A stretch of 33,977 bases of DNA from positions 1 through 33,977 of the forward strand of contig JAGWLR010000033.1 of assembly GCA_028864885.1 (NCBI GenBank), written 5' to 3'. Below the pieces are notes generated by a model. The model did no database searches, was not told the origin of the DNA, and saw only the letters and a program-made list of their open reading frames with translations. The stretch comes from Burkholderiales bacterium (GTDB lineage: Bacteria; Pseudomonadota; Gammaproteobacteria; Burkholderiales; Burkholderiaceae_C). A program made the translations under genes and the position numbers. Below are positions 20,161 through 29,789 of the stretch, piece by piece. The number at the start of each line of letters is the position of its first letter. Position 1 is the stretch's first letter.

Positions 20161-20367
20161 TCAGCCCTTGTTCTGGGTCTGATAGACGTAAGCCTGCTGG
20201 GCAACGCGGCTTTCGCTCCACTCCTGCTGGGCCTGGCGATCAATCGGCTTGTCCCACAGCAGCGAACGGCCTTGGCGCTGGCGCTCTTCCAATTGAGGAT
20301 CGCGCTGCTTCAGGCTATCGATGAACTGGGTCACGTCGGACTTGTAGGGTTTCCAAAACAGAGGCAT
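20161..20367 (-). CDS. DUF3460 family protein
   Basis: Small cytosolic protein of 68 residues. The sequence MPLFWKPYKSDVTQFIDSLKQRDPQLEERQRQGRSLLWDKP is the DUF3460 pattern, known mostly from betaproteobacteria and of unknown function. The ATG at 20367 matches the usual family start; a GTG at 20376 would add three residues. It is the first gene of the minus-strand set leading into scpA, panB and panC. Placement beside scpA is a recurrent Burkholderiales arrangement (recalled). Confidence 0.87.
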   Translation of the reverse strand: MPLFWKPYKSDVTQFIDSLKQRDPQLEERQRQGRSLLWDKPIDRQAQQEWSESRVAQQAYVYQTQNKG

Positions 20368-20453
20368 ATCGAGCACCGGAAATTCAGGTTAACGCAGCAT
20401 TTTATCGGGCCAAGGCGTTCCAGAAACGCATCAGCCCCCGGACAATCAGTGGT

Positions 20454-21464
20454 ATGCAAGAAATTGAACTCAAATTTCAGATCCCGGATTCGGCACTTGA
20501 CACGGTCCTGGCAGCCCTGCAACACCTGCCTGACCAGCGCCCGGCTCAACGCCTTCAGGCGGCCTACTTCGACACACCCGACCGGAAACTGGCCCGTGCC
20601 CGCGCTGCCCTGCGCGTCCGCCAGGAAGACGATGAGTGGGTGCAAACGCTCAAGGCTTCAGGCCCGAACCCGATGATCCGGCTGGAGGACAACGTGGCAG
20701 CCCATCCCGCCGTCGAGGGACACGACATTCAGCCAGACCTGTCCTTGCATGCGGGTGATGCCAACTTGGCCCTGCAGCGGGATCTGTCTTGGTCCCCCAC
20801 TGCGGACCCGCTGGGACGGCAGTGTGGATTGAGCGCCTTGTATCGCACCGATATGCATCGGCACCGGGCCGAGATGCAGATCACCGATCAGCAAGGGCAC
20901 AGCCTGGGCTGGGTGGAACTGGCCGTTGACCTGGGAAGCATCCGGGCCGGACAACACAGCGTGCGGGTGCAAGAACTGGAGGTTGAGCTGATCAGCGGGT
21001 CACCGGAGGCCGTCATCCATTGCGGGCGAGACTGGATTGATCGATTTGGCCTCTGGCTAGACGTTCAGACCAAGGCACATCGCGGCGATCAACTGGCTCG
21101 ACAATCGACCTCAGATGTCTATCAGCCCGCCCCACCGGTCAGGAAACCAGGAACGGCGTCGAGCCAAGCCGCCCTGCAAGCCACGATGGAGCAGATCACA
21201 TTCAATATGAGTGAACTGGCGTCGCCCAGCCATTCAGCCGACTTCGACAAAGCACCCTGGCAACGCGCCTGGCTGTTCGGGCTGCGACGCTTGTCCATGC
21301 TGCTGGTGCACGAACCAGCACACCAGGGCCTCAGAATGCGAGCCCGCCATCTGTTCCAACAGGCACGCCAAAGAAGCGCCGCGGAGTGTTTGCCGCTGGC
21401 CCGATCCGCAATGGCATCCCACGTATGCCTGGACCTGATCGCCCTGAGCCTGGCTCAGGGCTGA
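20454..21464 (+). CDS. CYTH domain protein (triphosphatase-like) with divergent C-terminal tail
   Basis: 336-residue cytosolic protein. The N-terminal 200 residues are a CYTH triphosphate-tunnel domain: ExExK as EIELKF at the very start, AAYFDTPDRKLARARAALRVRQ, EWVQTLKA, VQELEVELISGSPEAV, and TKAHRG. These residues bind triphosphate and metal, so hydrolysis of inorganic triphosphate (as in YgiF) is likely. YgiF carries a CHAD domain behind CYTH. Here about 100 residues remain (AALQATMEQITFNMSEL through WQRAWLFGLRRLSMLLV), which look like the first helices of CHAD with the usual histidine lost. It starts 86 bases from the divergent DUF3460 gene and converges on metG with a strong hairpin at its end. 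Confidence 0.88.
   Translation: MQEIELKFQIPDSALDTVLAALQHLPDQRPAQRLQAAYFDTPDRKLARARAALRVRQEDDEWVQTLKASGPNPMIRLEDNVAAHPAVEGHDIQPDLSLHAGDANLALQRDLSWSPTADPLGRQCGLSALYRTDMHRHRAEMQITDQQGHSLGWVELAVDLGSIRAGQHSVRVQELEVELISGSPEAVIHCGRDWIDRFGLWLDVQTKAHRGDQLARQSTSDVYQPAPPVRKPGTASSQAALQATMEQITFNMSELASPSHSADFDKAPWQRAWLFGLRRLSMLLVHEPAHQGLRMRARHLFQQARQRSAAECLPLARSAMASHVCLDLIALSLAQG
21441..21461. other. Hairpin at the CYTH/metG convergence
   Basis: GCCCTGAGC (21441-21449), three-base loop CTG, GCTCAGGGC (21453-21461): a perfect 9-bp stem that overlaps the last codons of the CYTH gene. No T-run follows on either strand, so it is at best a non-canonical termination or pausing element. Confidence 0.4.
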
Positions 21465-21476
21465 GCGCCATCGACC

Positions 21477-23552
21477 TCAGCGAATCCGCATGCCTGGTTG
21501 GGCGCCCGGGAAGGGTTCGAGGATGTAGACACCCGGCTGGGCTTTTTCGTCAGCGTGAGAGGCGGCCAAGACCATCCCCTCACTGACACCAAACTTCATC
21601 TTGCGCGGGGCCAGGTTGGCCACCATCACAGTGAGTTTGCCGATCAGGTCTTCAGGCTTGTAAGCTTCTTTGATGCCGCTGAACACATTGCGGTGGCGAC
21701 CTTCGCCCACATCCAGCGTCAGGCGCAGCAGCTTGGTGCTGCCTTCCACATGTTCGGCGTTGACGATCTTGGCGATGCGCAGGTCGACCTTCACGAAGTC
21801 GTCAATGGTGATCGTTGGGGCCATGTCCTCACCACCAGGCTTGGGGGCTTCCACCACCGGGGCGGGCGGCGGCTCGAACAAGGCATCCAGCATCTTCACA
21901 TCCACGCGCTGCATCAGGTGTTGGTAGACCCCAATGGTGTGGGCGCCCAGCAGCTTGTCGGCATCGGCAAACGTCATCGGTTCGATCTTCAGGAATGCCT
22001 CCACATGGGTGGCGACCGCTGGCAAAACCGGTTTGAGATAGATGCTCAACAGGCGGAAGGCCTCGATGCACACCGTGCAGACCTCTTGCAGGCGAGCATC
22101 CATGCCCTCTTGCTTGGCCAATTCCCATGGCTTGTTGGCATCGACGTATTCGTTGACACGGTCGGCCAGCAGCATGATCTCGCGCAGCACCTTGCCCAGC
22201 TCACGGGCTTCATACTGTTCAACAATGGTCTGACGCCCTGCCTGCAGCGTGGCCAGCAAGGCTTTGCCCTCGTCGCCAATGGCCGCGGTCAGTTTGCCCT
22301 CGAAGCGCTTGGCAATGAAGCCTGCGGCGCGGCTGGCGATGTTGACGAACTTGCCCACGAGGTCGCTGTTGACCCGGGCCATGAAGTCATCCTTATTGAA
22401 ATCGATGTCTTCGACGTTGGCATTGAGCTTGGCAGCAATGTAGTAACGCAGCCATTCTGGGTTCATGCCCAGGCTCAAATACTTGAGCGGGTCCAGGCCC
22501 GTGCCACGGCTCTTGGACATCTTCTCGCCGTTGTTCACGGTCATGAAGCCGTGCACGTTCACCTGGTTGGGCAGCTTGCGGCCGCTGAACTTCAGCATCG
22601 CCGGCCAGAACAGGGTGTGGAAATAGGTGATGTCCTTGCCGATGAAGTGGATCTGCTCCACCTGGGGATCAGCCAAGAACTCGTCGAACGAGCGGGTCTC
22701 GCCATACTTGGCTTGGGGGCCACCGGCTGCAAAGTAGCTCTTGAGCGAAGCCAGATAGCCAATTGGCGCATCCAGCCACACATAGAAATACTTGCCGGGG
22801 GCGCCAGGAATTTCAATCCCGAAGTAAGGCGCATCGCGGCTGATGTCCCAGTCGCCCAAGCCGCCTTCGCCGTTCTCGTCCTTGGTGAACCACTCCTTGA
22901 TCTTCTTGCTGACCGCGGGCTGCAACTTGCCGTCCTGGGTCCAATCCTGCAAAAAGTTCAAACAACGGGGATCAGACAGTTTGAAGAAATAGTGATCTGA
23001 GGTCTTGAGCACCGGGGTGGCGCCCGACAGCGCCGAGTAGGGGTTCTTCAGCTCGGTGGGCGCGTACACGGCACCACACACCTCGCACGAATCGCCGTAC
23101 TGATCCTTGGCACCACACTTGGGGCATTCGCCCTTGATGAAGCGATCGGCCAGGAACATGCCCTTGTCAGGATCAAAGAACTGCTCGATCGGGCGAACGT
23201 CGATCAGGCCCTGCTCTTTCAGCGCCAGATAGATGCTCTGCGCCAACTCATGGTTCTCGGGGCTGTCGGTGCTCGACCAGTGGTCGAAGCTGATGTGAAA
23301 CCCGTCTAGATAAGGCTTACGCCCGGCGGCGATGTCGGCAACGAACTGCTGGGGTGTCTTGCCAACCTTTTCGGCGGCGATCATGATGGGGGCGCCGTGC
23401 GCATCATCGGCACCCACGAAGTGGACCTGGTTGCCTTGCATGCGCTGGAAACGCACCCAGATATCGGCCTGGATGTATTCCATGATGTGGCCAATGTGGA
23501 AATGGCCGTTCGCGTAGGGCAAAGCAGTAGTGACAAAAAGCTGACGTGGCAT
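21477..23552 (-). CDS. metG: Methionyl-tRNA synthetase
   Basis: Class I aminoacyl-tRNA synthetase that charges tRNA-Met, 691 residues. The HIGH motif is at 19-22 (HFHIGH) and KMSKS at 344-348. The knuckle CPKC...CEVC (C143, C146, C156, C159) binds zinc, as in the E. coli-type enzyme. The C-terminal 110 residues ([37 protein letters not shown]) are the tRNA-binding OB-fold appended domain. Between them a Pro-rich linker ([16 protein letters not shown]) is visible. No Shine-Dalgarno-like sequence precedes the ATG, so translation may start on a short leader. It is divergent from apbC. Confidence 0.97.
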   Translation of the reverse strand: MPRQLFVTTALPYANGHFHIGHIMEYIQADIWVRFQRMQGNQVHFVGADDAHGAPIMIAAEKVGKTPQQFVADIAAGRKPYLDGFHISFDHWSSTDSPENHELAQSIYLALKEQGLIDVRPIEQFFDPDKGMFLADRFIKGECPKCGAKDQYGDSCEVCGAVYAPTELKNPYSALSGATPVLKTSDHYFFKLSDPRCLNFLQDWTQDGKLQPAVSKKIKEWFTKDENGEGGLGDWDISRDAPYFGIEIPGAPGKYFYVWLDAPIGYLASLKSYFAAGGPQAKYGETRSFDEFLADPQVEQIHFIGKDITYFHTLFWPAMLKFSGRKLPNQVNVHGFMTVNNGEKMSKSRGTGLDPLKYLSLGMNPEWLRYYIAAKLNANVEDIDFNKDDFMARVNSDLVGKFVNIASRAAGFIAKRFEGKLTAAIGDEGKALLATLQAGRQTIVEQYEARELGKVLREIMLLADRVNEYVDANKPWELAKQEGMDARLQEVCTVCIEAFRLLSIYLKPVLPAVATHVEAFLKIEPMTFADADKLLGAHTIGVYQHLMQRVDVKMLDALFEPPPAPVVEAPKPGGEDMAPTITIDDFVKVDLRIAKIVNAEHVEGSTKLLRLTLDVGEGRHRNVFSGIKEAYKPEDLIGKLTVMVANLAPRKMKFGVSEGMVLAASHADEKAQPGVYILEPFPGAQPGMRIR

Positions 23553-23682
23553 GGCTCGGCAATTTGGGGGGAGACCCTGATTTTAGGGCGCGCTAGACTG
23601 ACTACTGTGCAAACATGCCCCAAACTTGCACCCTTGGTCCCATTTTTCGGGGAGGCAGTTCACCGCCGCCCCTGGTTATTGC

Positions 23683-24813
23683 ATGAATCCATCCGTTTTC
23701 ACCCCCAAGACCCCTCTTGAAACTGCGGCCGTTGACGCGCTGCGGGCCGTTGTCGACCCCCTGACCGGACAAGATTGGGTGAGCGGGCGTCAACTCCAGT
23801 CCCTGAACGTCACCCCGGAGGGCTGCGCCACATTGCGCATGGTGCTGGGTTACCCGGCCCAATCGCGGTGGTCGGCCTACTCGCAGTCGATCGAAGCAGC
23901 TTTGACGGCCGTATCCGGCATTCAATCGGTCAAGGTGGAATGGTCGACCCAAGTGATCACGCACGCTGCTCCGCGTGGGCAGGCGCCTCTGCCCGGCGTT
24001 CGCAATGTGATCGCGGTGGCCTCTGGCAAAGGCGGGGTAGGGAAAAGCACCACCGCCGTCAACTTGGCGTTGGCGCTGAATGCCGAAGGCGCCCGGGTCG
24101 GGTTGCTCGATGCTGACATCTACGGCCCCAGCCAGCCGCTGATGCTCGGCTTGAGTGGCAAGCCCGACAGCCCTGATGGCAAGACCATCACGCCGCCGAT
24201 GAACCACGGCATTCAAATGATGTCGATCGGGTTGTTGATCGACGAAAACGCCCCGGCCATCTGGCGTGGCCCGATGGCCACCCAGGCCCTGGATCAACTG
24301 CTGCGCTTGTCTAACTGGGGTGAGCCTGAGCACCCCCTGGATTACCTGATCGTCGACATGCCCCCCGGCACCGGTGACATTCATCTGTCTTTGAGCCAAC
24401 GCGCCCCGCTCACTGCGGCTGTCATTGTCACGACCCCACAAGACATTGCTCTGCTGGACGCCCGCAAAGGCCTGACCATGTTTGAGAAAGTCAGTGTTCC
24501 TGTGGTCGGTGTGATCGAAAACATGGCCGTGTACCACTGCCCGAACTGTGGGCACGATGCCCACATTTTTGGGGAAGATGGCGGCAAACGTTTGGCCCAG
24601 GAAACCGGCGTACCGGTACTGGGGTCCATGCCCTTGGATCTCAACATCCGGGTTCAAGCCGACAGTGGACAACCCACGATGGTGTCCGACCCGAACAGCC
24701 GTCCCGGCACGCTATACAAGGAAATGGCGATGCGTCTCGCAGCGAATGTGTCGAAGCTGCCCAAGGATTATTCCGGCAAGATGCCGTCCGTCACCGTTCA
24801 ACCCAAAGCCTGA
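23683..24813 (+). CDS. apbC: Iron-sulfur cluster carrier P-loop ATPase (ApbC/Mrp)
   Basis: Cytosolic scaffold or carrier for 4Fe-4S clusters, 376 residues from the ATG at 23683; an upstream TTG at 23626 is less likely. The N-terminal 90 residues are a MIP18/DUF59-like domain. The deviant Walker A is GKGGVGKST (115-123), followed by DADIYGPSQPLMLG, DYLIVDMPPGTGDIHLSL and the cluster-binding CxxC pair C286/C289 (YHCPNCGHD). These features define the Mrp/ApbC subfamily. The neighbourhood opposite metG is the same in E. coli and many proteobacteria (recalled). The histidine kinase gene follows after eight bases, so the two may be co-transcribed. Confidence 0.96.
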   Translation: MNPSVFTPKTPLETAAVDALRAVVDPLTGQDWVSGRQLQSLNVTPEGCATLRMVLGYPAQSRWSAYSQSIEAALTAVSGIQSVKVEWSTQVITHAAPRGQAPLPGVRNVIAVASGKGGVGKSTTAVNLALALNAEGARVGLLDADIYGPSQPLMLGLSGKPDSPDGKTITPPMNHGIQMMSIGLLIDENAPAIWRGPMATQALDQLLRLSNWGEPEHPLDYLIVDMPPGTGDIHLSLSQRAPLTAAVIVTTPQDIALLDARKGLTMFEKVSVPVVGVIENMAVYHCPNCGHDAHIFGEDGGKRLAQETGVPVLGSMPLDLNIRVQADSGQPTMVSDPNSRPGTLYKEMAMRLAANVSKLPKDYSGKMPSVTVQPKA

Positions 24814-24821
24814 ACCGATTG

Positions 24822-27422
24822 ATGACCCCTGCCGTACACGTTGATGACGCCTGGTTCGACCTCGTCCCGCTGGCTCTGTTGGAGTTCAACGAGCATGGCA
24901 AGGTGCTGCGCAGCAACGCCACACTGGCTCGGCTGCTGGGCTACTCGGTCGCGAGCGGCGCCAAACTGGCACACACCACGCCAGCGGTTCAACGCTTGTG
25001 CGGCTGGGATTCTCCCCTGACGCTCCTGGCTTTGGGGCCAGAAGATTCACCGCTCAATGGACAAGCAACGATCCCGAAGGCCCCGGGCTCTGGCGCCGGA
25101 AAACTGTTGAACAGTCAGGTCTGGAATCAGGCTCAAGCCGACCCCTCGCGCCCCAAGCGCTACCTGTGCATCATCCAGGAAGCCACCGGCAGCTCTGCGC
25201 CCTCGTCCATTCAAACTGGCGCGGCCAAAAATCTCAGCCAGGATCAGTTACTGCACGAGTTGAGCACCATTCTTGACAGCACGCCAGCCGGGATCGCTTA
25301 CATGCGCGGCGATGTGCTGTTGCGCTGCAATCGGCGGTTTGAACGTATGCTGGGGCTCACCCCCGGCACCACGCCAGGCCAAAGAATTGACGTCTTGCTG
25401 GCACGAGATCCCCGCATCAATCGGGTGATGACGCAATCCACAGCCGAACTGCGCTCGGGCGGGCAATACGAAACCGAACTTGAAATCGTGATGCCTGGGC
25501 AGAACCCCCGGTGGTACGGTTTATCGCTGCGCCGCATTGGGGACTCGGTCGCGCAAATGGAAGTGATCGCGGTGCTGTCCGACATCACTCGCATCCGGGC
25601 GCAACAAGCGCAACTTCAAGCGCTGGGCCGTGACCGCGACCTCATGTTCTCACTGTCTGGTGTCGGGATTGCATTCGTGCGTGACGGCATCATCCAAAGC
25701 GCCAACCCGGCCTTGTCTCATCTGGTTGGCGATGACTCTGGTAGCCTGGTTGGGCGCAACCTCATGGGCCTGTATGCCACCGAAGTCGATTCCAACTCCG
25801 AACCGGATGTGATGAGCGTGCTGCGCAGCCTGGGTCACTGGCAAGGTGAGCGCGCCCTGAGGCACCGCCGCGGAACGGCACTGTGGACTGAGGTCGCACT
25901 GCGGCTGGTCAATCCGCAAAAGCCAGAGGAAGGCTTCATTGCTTCCTTCGTGAATGTGGACGACCGCCACCGCGCCGAGTTGAACCTGACTTTGCAGGCG
26001 GACCGCACACGCGCCATTCTCGATTCGGTTTTCGTTGGCATCGTCACGCTCGACAGTGAAGGCATTGCCTGGATGAACCGGTCGGCGCGCCGCATGTTTG
26101 CCGGCGATCTGGCTGATTTTGTTGGCCACCCGCTCAGCACCGTGGCCACGCCCGACATCGACCATCCGTTCCGGATGACGGATTACCTTGATCACCTGCA
26201 AGATGGTCAAACGCATACCTTTGAATGCCAGGTGGTGGGCCGCGATGGCCGTGTCTTCTGGGTGGTGGGCAATGCGGTGGTAACGCTGGGTGAACACAAC
26301 CAGCGTCAGATCACTTATGCACTGCTTGACATTGATCGGCGACGGCAGGCCGAAGCGCAGACCGCTGAAGCCCAGGCCACCTTGCAACGCATCATCGAGA
26401 TGGCACCCATGGCCATCATGTTGATCGATGCCAAGTCGCTCAAGGTCTTGCAGGTCAACCAGACCGCAGCCTCGTTCATGCACATGGATGTCAGCCGCGT
26501 GCCCGGCATGACCCCGGAAGACCTCTTCGATGAGAACCGGGCCCGCGCCATTCGTGCCGACATGCTCAACAGCCTGGATTCGGGTGCGCCGCTGCACCGC
26601 GAATACAACGTGCAGGGCAAAGCCACCAATCAGATTTGGGATGTGAACTTTCTGCCCTTGCACAAAGAAGGACAGCCCGTCGATCAACTGTTGATGGTTG
26701 CGACTGACGTGACCGAACAACGCAAAGCCGAACAGGCGCGACTGGATGCGGCCATTGCCCAGCGTGAAATGCTGGTCAAGGAAGTGCACCATCGAATCAA
26801 GAACAACCTGCAGGGCGTTGCCGGACTGCTGCAGCAAATCGCTGCCCGCAAGCCAGAGGTGGCCTCGGCCATCTCGGAGGTGGTTGGGCAAGTGCAGGCG
26901 ATTGCCCAGGTGTATGGCTTGCAGGTGGGCGCGGGCGGCCCCCTGCGGCTCAAGAACGTCATTGAAGCCATCTCCAACTCAGTGCAGCGCACATTCGGGC
27001 GCCCCATTACCTTGACCTTTGATGGCGACCATGGCGGCGAATGGCTACTGCCAGAGGCAGAGTCCATTCCGATCGCCCTCAGCCTCAACGAATTGCTGAC
27101 CAACGCGCACAAGCACGGCGATCCGTCGACCCCGCTGGTGTGTCACGTGCAGTCAATCGACGATGCACAAGTGTGCATCGACATCCGCAACAAGGGACAA
27201 CTGCCAGAGGGATTCAATCTGGCGCGGGTACCCGGTGGCGTGTCGGGCTTGGGCCTGGTGCGTGCGCTGCTGCCGCGCCGCAGTTCCAAACTGAACCTGA
27301 CCCAAGAAAACGAGCTGGTTTTGACGCACGTCGAGCTGAGCCCCCCCGGCATCCATCTGGCCCCCACCCCCCACGTATCAGGTGCTGCCTCTGGTCATCA
27401 GATCGCACTTTGGCCACAATAA
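24822..27422 (+). CDS. Soluble multi-PAS histidine kinase, HisKA_2 type
   Basis: 866-residue sensor kinase with no membrane segment, so it should sense an internal signal. Five PAS-like repeats can be followed by their LLEFNEHGKVLRSN / GIAYMRGDVLLRCN / GIAFVRDGIIQSAN / GIVTLDSEGIAWMN / AIMLIDAKSLKVLQVN starts, at roughly residues 5, 150, 275, 395 and 525. A HisKA_2 dimerisation domain follows with LVKEVHHRIKNNLQGVAGLL; the phosphorylated residue is probably H657. The ATPase domain has the N box SLNELLTNAHKHG (N761) and GVSGLGLV as the G box. This kinase class typically partners non-DNA-binding output, and the next gene is a receiver-ANTAR regulator. The start ATG at 24822 has no clear ribosome site, so coupling to apbC is possible. 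Confidence 0.9.
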   Translation: MTPAVHVDDAWFDLVPLALLEFNEHGKVLRSNATLARLLGYSVASGAKLAHTTPAVQRLCGWDSPLTLLALGPEDSPLNGQATIPKAPGSGAGKLLNSQVWNQAQADPSRPKRYLCIIQEATGSSAPSSIQTGAAKNLSQDQLLHELSTILDSTPAGIAYMRGDVLLRCNRRFERMLGLTPGTTPGQRIDVLLARDPRINRVMTQSTAELRSGGQYETELEIVMPGQNPRWYGLSLRRIGDSVAQMEVIAVLSDITRIRAQQAQLQALGRDRDLMFSLSGVGIAFVRDGIIQSANPALSHLVGDDSGSLVGRNLMGLYATEVDSNSEPDVMSVLRSLGHWQGERALRHRRGTALWTEVALRLVNPQKPEEGFIASFVNVDDRHRAELNLTLQADRTRAILDSVFVGIVTLDSEGIAWMNRSARRMFAGDLADFVGHPLSTVATPDIDHPFRMTDYLDHLQDGQTHTFECQVVGRDGRVFWVVGNAVVTLGEHNQRQITYALLDIDRRRQAEAQTAEAQATLQRIIEMAPMAIMLIDAKSLKVLQVNQTAASFMHMDVSRVPGMTPEDLFDENRARAIRADMLNSLDSGAPLHREYNVQGKATNQIWDVNFLPLHKEGQPVDQLLMVATDVTEQRKAEQARLDAAIAQREMLVKEVHHRIKNNLQGVAGLLQQIAARKPEVASAISEVVGQVQAIAQVYGLQVGAGGPLRLKNVIEAISNSVQRTFGRPITLTFDGDHGGEWLLPEAESIPIALSLNELLTNAHKHGDPSTPLVCHVQSIDDAQVCIDIRNKGQLPEGFNLARVPGGVSGLGLVRALLPRRSSKLNLTQENELVLTHVELSPPGIHLAPTPHVSGAASGHQIALWPQ

Positions 27423-27524
27423 ACATTGACACAGAGACCAAACGGCGAATCTTCGACTCGTTAAACGGTCATAATGACTGCGCACGAATCAAGATCAAGA
27501 TGACGAGCAGTCACAGAGGGCGCA

Positions 27525-28262
27525 GTGGAGAGCAAAGGAAAAATACTGGTAGTAGACGATGATCGGCTGGTGCTTGCCACGCTGACGCATGGTCTATCCC
27601 AGGCCGGCTACGAAGTCATTGATGCCGACAACGGCGACGATGCCATCTTGCTGGCCAGACAACACCGCCCTGATCTGGCTTTGCTCGACATTCGGATGGA
27701 AGGCAAATCAGGCTTTGACGTGGCCGCATATCTGCGCGAGTACTGCCAGATCCCCTTCATGTTCCTGTCGGCCTTCACAGATGAAGCCACCGTCAATCAG
27801 GTCAAGAAGCTAGGGGCACTGACCTATCTGGTCAAACCCCTCGACATTCAGCAGATCGTGCCAGCGGTTGAGTCGGCTTTTGCGAACCGGGCGAAGGCCC
27901 CGTCCTTGCAGCTCAGCCCTGTGGCGAACAACCCTGAGCTGGAAACCACTTCAACGAGCGAACCCAGCCCAGCCCCAGCGACGAGCAAGGTCACACCGAT
28001 TGCCGCATACACTGCAGCAGCACCAGAAGCAACGCAGCCGCCTGCTCAACCCAGCCTGGCTCACCCCAGCCCTAATCTGCAGCCGCTGCAAGAAACAGTG
28101 GCCCTGGCGGTTGGCATTGTGATGCACCGCCATTCCTTGGCGCGACAAGCGGCCTTGGACAAACTGCAAAATCAGGCAGCGCAAGAGAAGCGGAGCCTCG
28201 AGGCTCTGTGTGATCGCATCCTGGGCGCACAGGAAGTTCTGGCAGGGCTCGGCTCCATCTGA
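27525..28262 (+). CDS. Response regulator with ANTAR RNA-binding domain
   Basis: 245-residue regulator starting at a GTG preceded by GAGGG. The receiver (1-120) has the acidic pocket D11/D12, phosphorylation site D55 (LALLDIRMEG), S in FLSAFTDE and K in YLVKPLD, so it should be active. A Pro/Ala/Ser/Thr-rich linker of about 60 residues follows. The last 60 residues (ALAVGIVMHRHSLARQAALDKLQNQAAQ...SLEALCDRIL) match the ANTAR helices. ANTAR proteins such as AmiR, NasR and EutV stabilise paired RNA hairpins and prevent transcription termination. The linker between receiver and ANTAR is longer than in EutV. The kinase upstream (gap about 100 bases) is the obvious phosphate donor. The RNA target is unknown. 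Confidence 0.9.
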   Translation: MESKGKILVVDDDRLVLATLTHGLSQAGYEVIDADNGDDAILLARQHRPDLALLDIRMEGKSGFDVAAYLREYCQIPFMFLSAFTDEATVNQVKKLGALTYLVKPLDIQQIVPAVESAFANRAKAPSLQLSPVANNPELETTSTSEPSPAPATSKVTPIAAYTAAAPEATQPPAQPSLAHPSPNLQPLQETVALAVGIVMHRHSLARQAALDKLQNQAAQEKRSLEALCDRILGAQEVLAGLGSI

Positions 28263-28290
28263 TTTCAATCAGACTCGCAAGCGCCTGTTC

Positions 28291-29727
28291 TCAGGTGCCG
28301 GTGCGGCCTGAGCGCTGCTGCGCCTCGGCAATGCCCATCAAAGTGAAATAGAAACAGGCGCCCTGACCTGGGCTGGCTTCAGCCCAGACCTGGCCACCGT
28401 GGCGGCGAATGATGTTGTGAACGCCGGCCAAGCCAACGCCGGTTCCAGGGAAATCCTTGGCGCTGTGCATGCGTTGGAACAGGCCAAACAGCTTGTCGGC
28501 CCGTTGCATGTCAAAGCCTGCACCGTTGTCGCGAACGTAGAAAACCGCCGGGTTGGTGGCCGGCATCACGCCCACTTGAATCAGCGGCGCCTCGACTTTG
28601 GCACTGTATTTCAAGGCATTGCTGAGCAGATTCTCCAGCACCCGACGCACCAGAATCGGATCCGCTTCCACGGTCATGCCCTCGGCGATATCAAACTTGG
28701 CTGATGCCCCCACCCCTGGCAGGCTCGCCATCTCTGAGGCGATGTCTTGGCTCAAGGCCGTCAAGTCAATCACCTCGCGTTGGAGAGGGGCCCCCGCCAA
28801 CTGGGCCTGCGCCAGGATGGCATCGATCATCCCATTCATGCGCGCGGCTGCGGCCAACACCCGATCCAAGTGATCCAGGCCAATCCGATCAAGAACCTTG
28901 CCGTAGTCTTCCTTGACGATGCGAGTGAAACCATCAACGACCCGCAGCGGCGCACGCAGGTCGTGTGACAGGGCATACCGAAGCACCTCTTGGTCGGCTT
29001 CGGTCATGGGCGTAGGAATCACGCCACCCGACGTCTGCCCCACTTCTTCAGCGGTGAGGTCCGATACAGGCTGAGTCGCCGGTTGATGATCGAGTTGCAG
29101 ATTCAGCAGAGGCTCGGCTACCCCATGAAAGCCCAAAAAGCTGCCCCCGGCATCCCAACGCGGTTGCGCCTTCAGGCGAGCGCGCAACCCATCATGCGAC
29201 GACAGGGCGGCGGGCACAGCCAACTCGACGGCCTCGGTGATGGCCTGCTGGTGGCGCAAGGCAAATTCAAACCGCCCGACCGCATTTTCGTTTCCTGGGG
29301 TTTCCTGCCAGCAAGCCACCCAGTCTGATCGGGCGGCAACTAATTGGGTGGCGCCATTCCAATCCGTGGAATCTTGATCCAACCCGATTCCTGGCTTCAA
29401 AACCGTTAAACGACCCGCCGTGTCAGTTTGCCAATACCAACCGGAAATCCAATCGGACCAAACCGGATCTTCCCCCCCCTTATTTGGAGGGTTTTCATTT
29501 GCACCAGATGAAACAGGGTCAGGCTCGTCGCGCTGCAACCACATTACGCCCAAACCACCCCAAACCAGCGCACAGGCCACCAGCACCCAGGCCTCCAGGC
29601 CTAGTGCAGACAAGCCGGCAAGAACCGCAATCCCAAGCAAGGCCCAGCAGGTAAAACCTAGCAAATGCCTGTTGAAATATCTGCCAGCACGGGAGGAAAA
29701 ATCATCGTCGCTCCGCATCCAAATCAT
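28291..29727 (-). CDS. Membrane sensor histidine kinase (HisKA)
   Basis: 478-residue sensor kinase. Two hydrophobic segments (about 23-43 and 46-64) anchor it with little outside. A weak PAS-like sensor (WYWQTDTAGRLTVL, about 95-215) follows, then the HisKA box ALSHDLRAPLRVVDGF with H255. The ATPase domain has NLLSNALKYSAK, VRDNGAGFDM and GTGVGLAGVHNII. It is convergent with the ANTAR regulator (28-base gap, no terminator) and divergent from the large hybrid kinase. No cognate regulator is adjacent on its own strand, so its partner may be one of the receivers in this block. The linker contains a run of eight G codon bases around 29470. The start at ATG 29727 (or 29718) lacks a strong ribosome site. 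Confidence 0.9.
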   Translation of the reverse strand: MIWMRSDDDFSSRAGRYFNRHLLGFTCWALLGIAVLAGLSALGLEAWVLVACALVWGGLGVMWLQRDEPDPVSSGANENPPNKGGEDPVWSDWISGWYWQTDTAGRLTVLKPGIGLDQDSTDWNGATQLVAARSDWVACWQETPGNENAVGRFEFALRHQQAITEAVELAVPAALSSHDGLRARLKAQPRWDAGGSFLGFHGVAEPLLNLQLDHQPATQPVSDLTAEEVGQTSGGVIPTPMTEADQEVLRYALSHDLRAPLRVVDGFTRIVKEDYGKVLDRIGLDHLDRVLAAAARMNGMIDAILAQAQLAGAPLQREVIDLTALSQDIASEMASLPGVGASAKFDIAEGMTVEADPILVRRVLENLLSNALKYSAKVEAPLIQVGVMPATNPAVFYVRDNGAGFDMQRADKLFGLFQRMHSAKDFPGTGVGLAGVHNIIRRHGGQVWAEASPGQGACFYFTLMGIAEAQQRSGRTGT

Positions 29728-29762
29728 TGTAAGGACGTCTGCAGGGGGTTTGTTCTGCTGGT

Positions 29763-29789
29763 TAAAGTTTTATCGGGCACGGTAAAGTT
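29763..29789. promoter_or_regulatory. Two TAAAGTT direct repeats between divergent kinase genes
   Basis: TAAAGTT occurs at 29763-29769 and again at 29783-29789, exactly 20 bases apart (two helical turns), in the 145-base gap between the divergent kinase genes. Tandem direct repeats with such spacing are common binding sites for response regulators. The A+T-rich stretch around it could also hold promoters. No certain -10/-35 pair was found. Confidence 0.35.

Noticed and set aside
21498-23000. 500-codon open frame on the plus strand opposite metG
   Set aside because: It is the antisense of a clearly conserved metG with HIGH, KMSKS and zinc ligands; histidine- and glutamine-rich composition is typical of such shadows.
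27426-27431. Perfect TTGACA before the ANTAR regulator gene
   Set aside because: No acceptable -10 lies 16-18 bases downstream; the nearby CATAAT is about 39 bases away, too far to pair with it.
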